Shown here one piece after another: positions 19,577 through 28,998 of a stretch of DNA of 64,000 nt. The notes beneath the pieces were generated by a model. That model had not been told where the DNA came from and did no database searches. It saw only the letters and a program-made list of their open reading frames with translations. Source of the DNA: Unio delphinus (lineage: Eukaryota; Mollusca; Bivalvia; Unionida; Unionidae); contig JAQISU010001239.1 in NCBI GenBank assembly GCA_029339505.1, positions 8,828,501-8,892,500 of the forward strand. The letters run 5' to 3'. Both the position numbers and the translations under genes were made by a program. The stretch's first letter is position 1. Every line of letters begins with the position of its first letter.

Positions 19577-22020
19577 ATGAAGAAATTCAAGAGATTATCG
19601 AAAACTAAACCTTTGAAAAATGATAGCATGAAGGAGTTCAAGAGATTATTGAAAATTAATCCCCGATTTAATCGAGATAGAGTTTCTGTTAAACCAAAAC
19701 GTCTAAAGGACGATAGCATAAAGGAGTTCAAGAGATTATCAAAAATTTCGCCTTGGGAAAATGCTAGTTTTAATCTCGATATGAAGGAGTTTCAGAGATT
19801 ATCAAAAATTTCGCCTTGGGAAAATGCTAGTTTTAATCTCGATATGAAGGAGTTTCAGAGATTATCGAAAATTGCGCCTTGGGAAAATGCTAGTTTTAAT
19901 CTCGATAGAGGCTCTGATATACCAAAAAATCTAATAGACGATAGAACCGTGTTGAGTAAAATCACAGAGTGTTTTAATGAATTCTACCGAGACGGCGCAA
20001 CACACTGTTGGTCGACATTTCGAATTATCAATGATGATGTCCATGTACCCGTAATCGATGCTACCATGAACGACAAAAGAGCAGCTGAGATAATTTCACA
20101 CCTTGGTGGGAAATCCAAAGGTGGAAAATCCAAAGGTGTAAAATCCAAAGGATTTTCATTACAAAGCAATTCTCAACAGAAGTATTTTTTAAGAATAAAA
20201 TTCATTATCGAAGTCAAAGGTGAATGGGTTATCAGAGATAGATTTAATCCAATTCTCAAGGATAAAAAACTATTATTGTGAGTAGAGATTCCGAACCAGA
20301 AATTCTAACTGAAATTGACGAACCATACTACAAGAAATCCTACCCTGTAACAGTAGTTGTTTACGGAATATACCCGTTAAATGATAAACCTGATATTGCA
20401 AAACTAGCTCCTATGAAACTATCGTCGAAATCACAAGGTGATTCAGCGCTCAACTGTGTAGCAACACGGGTAATGGAACACTTCACAAATGCATCCCGAG
20501 GAAATAAACTAACTGATCTGCGACGTAGGAAAATAACCGAATGGGAACTAACAGTGAAACAGCACGGTGCAACTATTTCCGATATAGCTAAATTAGAAAC
20601 ATCATTAAGATTCCCAATATCAGTAACGACAATAACCGGAGAAGTATTATACGAACCGAAATATAACAAAAATGGAGCGCCAATACGAATTATTGATCAT
20701 AACAAACACGCGTGGACGGATTCAGTAAACGTATTTCCACGAGAACGAATCGTGAGATATATCCCCGGGGAATTCCTCAAGGATGTGTTCCACGAAGAGA
20801 AATTATTTGATGCTATTGTTGCGTTGTGTAAAGATGATCCTGTGTCAGTGTGGTTACTTAGCAGTGATGGTTCCGAATCAGGATTTGATCAATTTGTAAG
20901 ACCAAATGGTGAATTATATCGCGTTGAAGAATTAGATAACAGAATGAGAAAAATCGCTTATGAGTTTTCACCGGTGAATTTCCATGAAAAACTACTCGCG
21001 GATAGCTTCACAATTCCATCAGTGCTAGCTCACTTCGCAAGAGAGAAAAACTCATGGTGTCCAACACGAAGTGATTTTCTCGAGGATGTCAAATTGAGTT
21101 GCGTCGAATTTAGTCATGGAGGACTGTGGAATACGAAATACTCACGTGATTGTATGATTTCCGTTGATATATCCGCGTGTTATCCTGGAAGTTTTCTCGG
21201 GTATGGAGAATGTAGTAACTATTTTAAATGATTTGGACACCCCACGCATGAAATGACTCGTGTTGCGATTAATGGGCCATTACCTGATTTTGATTTAACC
21301 GGATTCGCTCGTGTGATATCATTTGAACTCGCTACAGGGTTACATCCGTGTAGTTATGTTTGGCTTGGTAGACATATATCTGAAAAAGCGTGGATGCCAA
21401 TAGTGTTATTGCGGTATATGATCGATTGTGAGATGTTACAATCGTTGATTGTCAGTGAAGCTATTATATCCTATCGAGCTCAGAAAGAAGTTTGGTTACC
21501 AAAACCTGATCTAGATAGTATAATACGCGAACAGCGAGAGCATTTTCCAGATTTCAGTGAACAACAAATCATGAATTTGTCTAATGAGTTATTTGAAATT
21601 AAAAGCGGACAAGCCAAAGATTTTGGACGAAGAATAATCGGTAAATTCACTCAAGGTGGAAGATATGACAATGCGAAATACTCTTCGAGGTTGATCATAG
21701 ACAACGCAGAATACGATTTTATTGTATCGGATTTAACGAAACAGGGAAAACTTATATCCCGTAAGGATGCTTTTCTATCCAATGGTGAGAAATAAGGTAC
21801 GGTTGTTACCTACTGTGATGGATATAGTCCCCAGTATACACATTTGAGAAGTTCTATGCTCGGTTATTCTACTATTAATCTTTTTTCGATGATAAATAGA
21901 TTTCCAGATACCGCGGTTAGAGTAGCTACTGATTCGATGTATATACACGAGAAATACAAATCGGATGTAGCGGCATTCACAAATCCCGAGGAAGCGTGGG
22001 GATGTTGGCGATTTAAAAAG
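19577..22020 (+). pseudogene. polB: Protein-primed DNA polymerase B (damaged), fused to helicase
   Basis: Replicates the element from its terminal repeats. Start chosen at 19577 (MKKFKRLSK). An N-terminal region with a 21-residue repeat is followed by KSKG repeats. A conserved Polinton region comes next (CVATRVMEHF, RRRKITEWE). Then come polymerase motifs: A in SVDISACYPGSF, B in GRRIIGKFTQGG, and C in VRVATDSMYI, where the first Asp of the usual DTD is Thr-preceded Ala. Lesions: a one-base loss in an A-run at 20264-20269; TGA at 21229-21231, probably a mutated CGA; TAA at 21793-21795; a one-base loss in an A-run at 22015-22019. After the last break the frame runs straight into the helicase, so polymerase and helicase were probably one protein of about 1,300 aa. 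As it stands it would not give full-length product. Confidence 0.92.
19724..19912 (+). repeat. Three 63-bp tandem repeats in the polymerase N-terminus
   Basis: Three nearly identical copies encode (M/I)KEF(K/Q)RLSKI(S/A)PWENASFNLD. Two shorter, diverged copies precede them at about 19577-19660. The high identity means a recent in-frame expansion. Confidence 0.92.
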
Positions 22021-23498
22021 GAAAACTACATGAATATTGTGAATCCGCAGACGTTGCAAACGATGATAAATACTTGAAAAGCAACCATAATCTCTCAGAG
22101 ATTCAATCAGAATTTTCTAATGCACCACCCGTATCTGATCCCGTATGTAGATACAAGACAGTTTATTTAAACGGCTGTGGTGGGTCAGGAAAGACAACTC
22201 GTGCAATTGAATTATTTCGTGGGAAAAATCCTACGGATTTCACAAGCATGATTGTGTTAACACCAACTCACAGACTCGTCAGAGAGATGATAGCGCGGGG
22301 GGTAAAAGCCTGTACTTATCACAGCTTCTTTCGATGGAAAGGCGATACATGGACTCCTGATCGAATGGGCGATAAATTCATTCCTGAAATCATAATCTGG
22401 GATGAAATATGCACTGTATCGTTGAAAATATTACAAACCTTTCTTGAATGGTTGTTAAACAAAACTACAAAAATTGTTATGTGCGGTGATCACGGCCAAC
22501 CACCGCCAGTTGTTGGTGGATCTCCACATGAATGGCTAAAGGGTTTCGTAGATTATTATGAAGAGATTAATGATGACCATAGATCACTTGATGAACAATT
22601 ACGAGAGTTCAAAGCGCTAATTAGATTACAGCCGGATAGAATCCAATATGAAATAGCGCGTGAAATAATTTCAGAAACTCCAATGAATAATTTTTGGGAA
22701 ACATGGAGACCGAATGATTTGATAATCGCGAGTAGAAAAATAGTCAGAGATAAACTTCAGATCAAATTATTTGAATTGCATAAGTGTAAATTTGCAACAC
22801 TTCCAGTACCGCTCTGTTATAGACCTTCAGATACCCGAAAGCAGAATATCGACGTTGACATTCCTGGACAACGCGAAAAGCAGAATTTAGTGTTAAATGA
22901 TATTGTGCTGGTTGATATTAGCGTCGTCGAAGATGCATTGGGGAACTCAAAGAGTTCTGCTGATAAATCACCATGGACGTTAGGTTACGCAGCGACGATA
23001 CATTCTTCACAGGGATTGACTATCACAGACACAATTGTTTGGATGGTAGATAATCACATTGAGTGGTCAAATTTAGTTTATCTCGCAGTATCCAGAGTAC
23101 GGCGAATAAACCAGCTTCGAAGAATTGTTGTTGATGATGAAATCATTGGTGGTGATGAAATCATTGGTGGCGATAATGACACTATCGTCAGCGCCGTCAC
23201 TGGGGACATAATCAGAAAAAAACTCTCTGGTTGTAAACAACAGGATAAAAAAAATAATAGAAAATTTGACATTGATGCTGAATTAATAATTACGCTGAAG
23301 CAACAACAGAATAATCACTGCGCGAGTTGCAATTGTATAATGCGTTGGCAGTATTCGGATAAAGATCCTCGCCAATTTACCGTAGACAGAAAGAATAGCA
23401 GCATTGATCATACCAACGATAACGTTATGTTGACTTGTCTTGAGTGCAACAGACGCAGAGGTGCCAGCACAATGCCTCTGGCATCGGGTGCTAGTTAA
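22020..23498 (+). CDS. SF1 helicase with C-terminal HNH domain
   Basis: About 490 codons open to 23498. Helicase motifs in order: Walker A GCGGSGKTT (about 22175-22200), LTPTHRLVREM, Walker B IIIWDEIC, motif III CGDHGQPPPVVGG, a late GYAATIHSSQGLTI and VYLAVSRVRR. This is the SF1 (Pif1/RecD-like) order; it would unwind DNA during replication. The last 80 residues form a cysteine-rich nuclease-like module, CASC...FTVDRKNSS.DH..DNV.L.CLECNRRRG, an HNH/McrA-type pattern with Asp-Arg replacing the first His pair. The frame is open from 22020, inside the polymerase, with no ATG of its own near the start. This supports fusion to polymerase B broken by one base at 22015-22019. A GATGAAATCATTGGTGG repeat occurs twice near 23130-23170. 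Its stop overlaps the integrase stop by 8 bp. Confidence 0.88.
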   Translation, partial: GKLHEYCESADVANDDKYLKSNHNLSEIQSEFSNAPPVSDPVCRYKTVYLNGCGGSGKTTRAIELFRGKNPTDFTSMIVLTPTHRLVREMIARGVKACTYHSFFRWKGDTWTPDRMGDKFIPEIIIWDEICTVSLKILQTFLEWLLNKTTKIVMCGDHGQPPPVVGGSPHEWLKGFVDYYEEINDDHRSLDEQLREFKALIRLQPDRIQYEIAREIISETPMNNFWETWRPNDLIIASRKIVRDKLQIKLFELHKCKFATLPVPLCYRPSDTRKQNIDVDIPGQREKQNLVLNDIVLVDISVVEDALGNSKSSADKSPWTLGYAATIHSSQGLTITDTIVWMVDNHIEWSNLVYLAVSRVRRINQLRRIVVDDEIIGGDEIIGGDNDTIVSAVTGDIIRKKLSGCKQQDKKNNRKFDIDAELIITLKQQQNNHCASCNCIMRWQYSDKDPRQFTVDRKNSSIDHTNDNVMLTCLECNRRRGASTMPLASGAS

Positions 23499-24453
23499 GA
23501 CCACGCGGTGGCAATTGAGTATCCTCGGGGATCACTTGTAGTTGTTGTCGAGTAAATCCTCGCTGAGGAGCAGTTGAATCCAGTTTATAGATTGCTGGTC
23601 TAGAAACGCTAGCGTTTCCACCAGTTGATCGTGTTATACCGGATATCTTATGCGTCGTGACACTCCAAATAGGATCAGTAGCTCTTTTTTTACCACCCTC
23701 AAGCTCTCCTGGTTCGTATAGATATCTAACAGTGACATTACTACCAAGAATTTGTTCTCGGAAATCTTTTTGTGGTTGTACGGGTATAGACGTTTTTTTA
23801 ATCGCGTTGACAGGTTTCATGTTAATTGTTCGAGTAATCTCGTTATTGATTGCGGTAACTACACCTGGTAATCTCTTAACCCATTCACGAGATCGCTTTT
23901 CTTGAATGAATTCCTTCGCGTATTGATATCCAAATAACCGCTCAGCAAGCGTTCGATTAAATCGTTCAACAATTGCCTGATCACGATGTAACGCAGTATG
24001 CCCTCGTCTGATGGTGACATTGTGATGTTTCATCGCTGATAAAACAGCGCCTTGAAATTCCTTGCCAGGATCAACCTGCAATAGATTTGGCCAACTCAGA
24101 GGACCCTTTCGATAAATCCTTTCAAATGCAGAAGCCACTTCAGTTGATGATTTTGTCCTTAGTGGCTCTGCTTGTTTGTATCGACTCGCAATATCAACTA
24201 CGGTTAACGCGTATTTGTAACCGTTGTCGTGTGGTAAAAATAGTATATCAGCTTGATGAACTTCATTAGGTGTTGTAACATCAAAATGCGAGTAATCAAT
24301 TCGTTTAGGCGGTGGTAGATAAATTTGCCATATCGCCTGTTTTGATAACCAGTTCGCTGCTGTAGTTTTTTTCACTTTTGCAGCGCTAGCGAGTTTACTG
24401 ATTGCTGCCTTGCCTCTCCAGTATCCCCTCGGAGAATAGTAAATAGATTCCAT
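23491..24453 (-). CDS. int: RVE-family (retroviral-like) integrase
   Basis: 320 aa from MESIYYSPRGYWRG; a Met six codons upstream (24471) is an alternative. It inserts the element into host DNA and makes the 6-bp duplication. A helix-turn-helix-like N-terminus (AAISKLASAAKVKKTTAANWL) is followed by the DDE core: Asp 69 in HQADILFLP, Asp 128 in LQVDPGKEF, Glu 163 in AIVERFNRTLAE, with 34 residues between the last two. The C-terminal part (KISGITRSTG, PAIYKLDS) is SH3-like. All catalytic residues are present and the frame is intact. It converges with the helicase gene and is followed upstream by the phospholipase gene, whose stop overlaps the alternative start. Confidence 0.95.
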   Translation of the reverse strand: MESIYYSPRGYWRGKAAISKLASAAKVKKTTAANWLSKQAIWQIYLPPPKRIDYSHFDVTTPNEVHQADILFLPHDNGYKYALTVVDIASRYKQAEPLRTKSSTEVASAFERIYRKGPLSWPNLLQVDPGKEFQGAVLSAMKHHNVTIRRGHTALHRDQAIVERFNRTLAERLFGYQYAKEFIQEKRSREWVKRLPGVVTAINNEITRTINMKPVNAIKKTSIPVQPQKDFREQILGSNVTVRYLYEPGELEGGKKRATDPIWSVTTHKISGITRSTGGNASVSRPAIYKLDSTAPQRGFTRQQLQVIPEDTQLPPRGLN

Positions 24454-24457
24454 ATTA

Positions 24458-24957
24458 TTAATTACCAGCACCCATCATCAATTTGCCTTTCATAGCTGAT
24501 TTTACCAACCACGAAGCCAATTTTTCTTTGAATGATTTATCGGGAATAGCATTCAACGCGTGAATTAATTTAACATCTGCGAGATGACGCTGTTGTAGAT
24601 CGCCGTTACGGTAAGCTATATCATGTACACGACTTGCTTCATCGATGGCATTTATCGGCGATTCTCCCTGACGTGGATTGTTTTGATCATCAAGTCTCAT
24701 ATCTAATCGTGTTCCTGGTCCACAATAATTATACCCGGGAAGGTGTTTTTCACCTGGATATTTTGCCCACGGTAACCCTGGAAGTGATGTTAACTTGGCG
24801 GCAATATCACCTCCGCTTTTTTTTTTACAAATCGATATTTTTTTGTACCACATATTTCACACTTGCCGGTGACCGCGCTTCGATTATTTTTTGTGGTAAT
24901 AGTCGTTGGGTCATTAGTCGGTGTACGCGCTCTACATTTCACACAATATAGATCCAT
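24458..24957 (-). CDS. Zinc-ribbon plus phospholipase A2 protein, one frameshift
   Basis: The N-terminal part (ATG at 24957) has a zinc ribbon, YCVKCRA..., then GKCEICGTKKYRF, like DUF5679-type ribbons. The C-terminal part is a parvovirus-type phospholipase A2: calcium loop YNYCGPGTRL and active-site helix AIDEASRVHDIAYRNGD with the catalytic HD pair. Such domains open endosomal membranes during virus entry. The ribbon and the enzyme are in different frames that meet at a run of ten T (plus strand 24817-24826), one base short of fusion. The enzyme part also has an in-frame Met at 24853. Total length is about 166 aa. It is divergent from the ATPase gene with a 10-bp gap. Confidence 0.85.
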
Positions 24958-24967
24958 AATTATATTT
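24958..24967. promoter_or_regulatory. 10-bp gap between divergent genes
   Basis: Only 10 bp separate the ATG of the zinc-ribbon/phospholipase gene (minus, 24957) from the ATG of the ATPase (plus, 24968). The sequence is AT-rich (TAATTATATT). Transcription signals for each gene must lie inside the other. Confidence 0.45.
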
Positions 24968-25645
24968 ATGTTATATCAACAAATGGAAGTAATCGATTTC
25001 TCAGCGTTGAAAAAACAACAGCCGGTAAAACATCATCCGATGTTACCAAACTCGATTAGAATGATAATTATTGGACCATCAGGAAGTGGTAAAACACAGT
25101 TGCTGTTAACGATGATAATGAAGTATTTAACCTGGGATAAGTTATATTTGATTGCACCCAGCGTAGACGATCAACATTGTTATCAGGTGCTAAAAGATTA
25201 CAACGAAACTGCTTCAGAAGCTTACGGCGGAAGCGTAATTGAGTTTATAACAGATATTGAAGAGGCACCATCCGTGGAAGACCTGGATGGATTCGTTAAT
25301 AATCTTGTTGTATACGACGATGTAATGTTGGAGAAACAAAAAAATCCAGCTAGAATATTTTCCAGAGGCAGACATAAAAACTCAGACGTGGTATATGTTA
25401 CTCAGCGATATACACAAATACCAAAAGTAATCAGGGATAATTGTAATCTATTGTGTGTATTTAACGGTGTTGATACACACACGCTAAGAAATATTTGGCA
25501 AACTTGGTGCTGCGGTGATATGGATCATAATCAATTCAAAAACTTCTTTAGCCGCGCTCAGTCAATCCCACACGGATTTGTAACGATAAATTTATCAGAC
25601 CCGAGGACGAGATATCGTATCGGACTTGATCAAATATTCGGTTGA
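24968..25645 (+). CDS. A32-like (FtsK/HerA) DNA-packaging ATPase
   Basis: 225 aa from the ATG at 24968 (MLYQQMEVIDF); an upstream extension to 24863 overlaps the zinc ribbon and is less likely. Walker A is GPSGSGKT at residues 36-43 and Walker B is LVVYDDV at about 113-119. The stretches RGRHKNSDVVYVTQRYTQIP and HGFVTINL are typical of viral packaging ATPases related to vaccinia A32. It would pump the genome into capsids. The gene is intact and is the rightmost in the element, ending about 30 bp before the right terminal repeat. A hairpin follows its stop. Confidence 0.93.
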   Translation: MLYQQMEVIDFSALKKQQPVKHHPMLPNSIRMIIIGPSGSGKTQLLLTMIMKYLTWDKLYLIAPSVDDQHCYQVLKDYNETASEAYGGSVIEFITDIEEAPSVEDLDGFVNNLVVYDDVMLEKQKNPARIFSRGRHKNSDVVYVTQRYTQIPKVIRDNCNLLCVFNGVDTHTLRNIWQTWCCGDMDHNQFKNFFSRAQSIPHGFVTINLSDPRTRYRIGLDQIFG

Positions 25646-25662
25646 AAATCGTAGTGATTTTC
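25644..25662 (+). terminator. Hairpin after the ATPase gene
   Basis: GAAAATC-GTAGT-GATTTTC, a 7-bp stem overlapping the stop codon region. Its sequence resembles the third hairpin after the minor capsid gene (AAAATCGT..GATTTTCA), suggesting a shared 3'-end signal. Confidence 0.45.
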
Positions 25663-25676
25663 ATCGTAAAATAATT

Positions 25677-25832
25677 GTTAACGTATAGAAGCAGAGAGGG
25701 TGAACGCCAACTATATGGCGTCTTTGAGGAAACCTCAATTTACCGAATAGACGCCTTTTTTACTATTTGGTAGAAGCCTCAGATTTCCGAATCGACGCTC
25801 GGAAAGTTGTAGGATTCACCCTCTCTGCTGCT
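25677..25832. repeat. Right terminal inverted repeat of the Polinton
   Basis: Reverse complement of 9107-9262, starting GTTAACGTATAG and ending CTCTCTGCTGCT. Near-identity of the two arms suggests recent insertion or gene conversion. Confidence 0.97.
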
Positions 25833-25837
25833 ATTGG
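25832..25837. repeat. Polinton target-site duplication, right copy
   Basis: TATTGG, matching 9101-9106. Its first T overlaps the last base of the maximal inverted repeat. Confidence 0.8.
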
Positions 25838-26960
25838 TGTTGTAAAAGATGAGATCCCAGTAGATTTTCTTGCATGCCTCATTCCATGTTACTGTTCGTA
25901 TATCGCTGTCGATCATGAAAACAGCTTCAGTTGTCTGTTGTCAGGCGGTGTGTACGGAGATGACTAATGAGGCCGATCCGGGTATGAGGTGAACTTGCTA
26001 CACCAGAAAGGTCGGTCATAAAGAAACTGCTGATATGCAAGGGTTTTTACAAGGACACTTTCAGTGCGTTATTTCAGCGCTTCGTTTGTCCTCCAACGGC
26101 GCGCTTTGCCCGAAGAGTTCACCATAAAGCTGGTGATTTAGAATCCGTTCTTCGGACATGCGAACAATTTGTCCAGCCCATCTAACTTAAGTCCTTTGAA
26201 GCAACGTGAAGAATATCGGTATTATGAATGTTATCTTGTCACCTTATCCGTATAATCTTTCAGAGACAACTCATGTGGAATTGATTGATTTGTCGGGAAT
26301 ATCTGCTATAGACACTCTCGTTAGCATACAGGAGAGTGGTGAGCACTGCCAGCACGGTATAGTTTCATCTTGGTGTAAGACTGATTTCATTGCTGATTCA
26401 CACATTCCCACTTGCTTTAACAATTTTACTTTTGATCTAAATGTCAGTTTTGACTGCTTTTTTAATGCTTTTCCCCCAGATGATTGAAACTGTCGATAGG
26501 CTGAAAATTCGGACCCTTCCCTGAGATGCTCGATTCACAGTATTGCTTCCCAGGGGCAGACTGGCACATGACTTCAGTCTTTTACGTGCTGATCGTGAGG
26601 TCACCATTGTCGGATGCCTCAGAGAACATGTACATGCTGGTCTGTATGTCTTTTACTGAGCTGGTATTGAGGGCGCAGTCGTCAGCAAAGAACACGTCAA
26701 GATGGCTTTTGTTTCATCTGTAGTCGCCTCGGTTGAACAATTTCTCGTCAGTCCGGTATTTGTCATGGGTGCCCTCATCACTGGTTTGGAACGCATTTGT
26801 CAGCAAACATCATGCTAAAGAAGTTTGGGGCTTGAACGCAGCCTTGTTTCATGCCACTTGTTACTGAGAATGCATCTGAATGTTCGACGTCGTCCTGACC
26901 CCATCCCTTATGTTAATGATTAGGTAAACAGAATACAGTGTAAAAGCTCAATACGTGAGG
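25838..26960 (-). mobile_element. Decayed non-LTR retrotransposon (reverse transcriptase fragment)
   Basis: On the minus strand, broken reading frames give reverse-transcriptase signatures: SGMKQGCVQAPNFFSMMF near 26830 and LDVFFADDCALNT near 26690 (the FADD catalytic box). An end typical of endonuclease/RT LINEs (WAGQIVRMSEERILN) lies near 26150. Stops interrupt it. It abuts the right end of the Polinton but is not visible on the left side. An old, inactive copy. Confidence 0.75.
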
Positions 26961-28998
26961 CTAATAGTGTTTTCTCAGAGTGTAGTGTAACAGTTAAAGC
27001 AGAAAATGCATGAAGCTCCTTCATTTAAGGCAAATAACTAGACTTTTATTAAGTGTTTTCGTCCCAGTTTGTAAAAGGGATCGATTCCAAACACCAGAAT
27101 ACTGCAGTTAAGACTTTTGCTTTCATGCAGACCAAATACAACTAAGAACTCAATCTTTGTAACCCATGTTACTTGTTCTGAATCACATTCCTCTTCTACA
27201 GCTCGCATATCATCCAAACATTATTCTTCCTTTCGCCTGATAATTATAGCAATTTACTACGTTCAGTTTACTCGTGTTGCTATTTCAAACTCAATTAATG
27301 CAAATCTTCGTTTAACTGTATTTAACAAATCTCACACCCGTGTTGGGGAACATAAGCTTACCACATTGGAGTGAAGTTGTATTGTTATATTAAAACATTT
27401 CGTCATACATAACCAAAAACCGCAAATGGTTAAAATGTACAGCATTTATTCAAGATAAGAAAACATTATTGATGTGTGCACCATGTTTCTTTTCAATGAA
27501 GATGCATATTGGATCCTTTTCAGCCAACTACTTCTCCGTTAGGTTTTTCTCTGAAAGAAAAATCATTGAATGGTAACCTTTCCTGTTTTGAGCGGAAGAA
27601 CATAAAACATTGAATATATTTCGAAAATAAACTAACCCATGGTTTAATAATGCTGTCAATCTAATTTAAATTGCATTTACTGTGGAAAAATTATATCGTC
27701 CATGGCTGATGTACACACACACAATGTGGGATACTGATATTGTACCTTTATAACTGTGACTCAAGCAGCTGTCAACTAAAGTGCACAAATAAAAAATCAG
27801 CATGATCTTTTGGAGATAAAAATAAAGTGAAATCGTGGATTTTTGGTATTCGAAATTAAATATGAAGTTTTCAACGTTATCTGCATGAGTAGAGGACTTG
27901 CTTCAAACTTAAAAGTTTGCAAAGTCTGTTTGTTATATCCTGATTGTCAGTATAATTAGGAACGTGTCAATAGTCTGTAACAAATATAACAGTTTAATAT
28001 CCTGACTGTCAGCATAATTAGGAACGTGTCAATAGTATATGACAAATATAACAGTTTAATACGTTAGATGACTTATCAATTTGAAATCCGTGTTTGATTA
28101 TTTAAATTATTATACTACAAGCTACGTTCAATTTAATGTGTCCTGACGATGATCAGAATGCAAACAATATCCATTTTTTCAATGCAGTGTTATTCGGGAA
28201 ACTTGAGTGTGGTTGATCGACGTTGCTATTCAGACGGGAAGTGTAAATGGGTCTTAAAATTGATTACAAGAAGTTGACAAGATGGCAAATTATTATACAT
28301 TCCTACACACACTCACATTAATAGTTACCAACCGACATTTTGCCATACAACAAAGAACAAACATCATTTAAACGTGTTTGTCTTTTTTATCTTTTTTTTT
28401 TTTACTTTTGTTTATATTTTCGTTTCTTCTTTTTTGAGGGAGAGGGGTCTATCTTTGAAAGCGAGGTATAAAAAGCAATTAAAAAAAAAAATTTAAACGT
28501 GTCCTAAAATCAATAGGGTTGTGTTCTGCGTTCATATGAACCTATTTTAGGTAATGATACCGCTATCAGAATAATCTAGTTTGTTCAGAACGCCCAGACA
28601 CAAGCCGGTTCACACGAAAGAACGGCCGTTAATATAGAGATAATCCAGGCTATCTAATAATAGTAACAAGATGCGTTAAATAGGCCAACTCTAACTTATT
28701 CATGACATTACAGGTTAACCTTACGTGGACGCAATCACCTCTTGTCCATGTGCTGTTAAATCACATGACCAATACTCCTTTTGCAAACATTAACTGAATA
28801 GGCTCATTATCGTCTGGACACAAACGTTTGGAAGAAAACAATTTCATTGCCATTCAAAGAATTTATATTAAGTTTTCTATTGAATTTATTCCACTCTAAG
28901 GGTGACTAAATACTATATCACATTTGTCACATATCCTAGTCCCTGTGGTACGTTTACCCACAATTCATTTTCGAAGAAATTTCTCAATCTCTGTGAGC
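26961..28998. other. Intergenic region between LINE and lectin copy B
   Basis: AT-rich and without a supportable gene. Contains a two-copy tandem repeat (27935-28060) and homopolymer runs near 28385-28500. The 3' UTR of lectin copy B should lie at its right end. Confidence 0.6.
27935..28060. repeat. 63-bp tandem duplication
   Basis: Two copies, starting ATATCCTGA at 27935 and 27998, each with TGTCAG.ATAATTAGGAACG. A few substitutions separate them. Confidence 0.9.

Larger units (their letters stand above)
9107..25832 (+). mobile_element. Maverick/Polinton element, full length
   Basis: A self-synthesising virus-like DNA element of about 16.7 kb. It is bounded by 156-bp inverted repeats and a TATTGG duplication. 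It encodes the hallmark Polinton set: DNA polymerase B, RVE integrase, adenain-like protease, A32-like ATPase, double-jelly-roll capsid protein and penton-like protein. Extras are SF1 helicase, two HNH domains, phospholipase A2 and zinc-binding proteins. Capsid genes occupy the left half on the plus strand. The right half has mixed strands, with convergent and divergent pairs. Several genes carry stops or frameshifts, detailed under each gene. Integrase, ATPase, minor capsid and membrane-protein genes are open. Confidence 0.97.
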
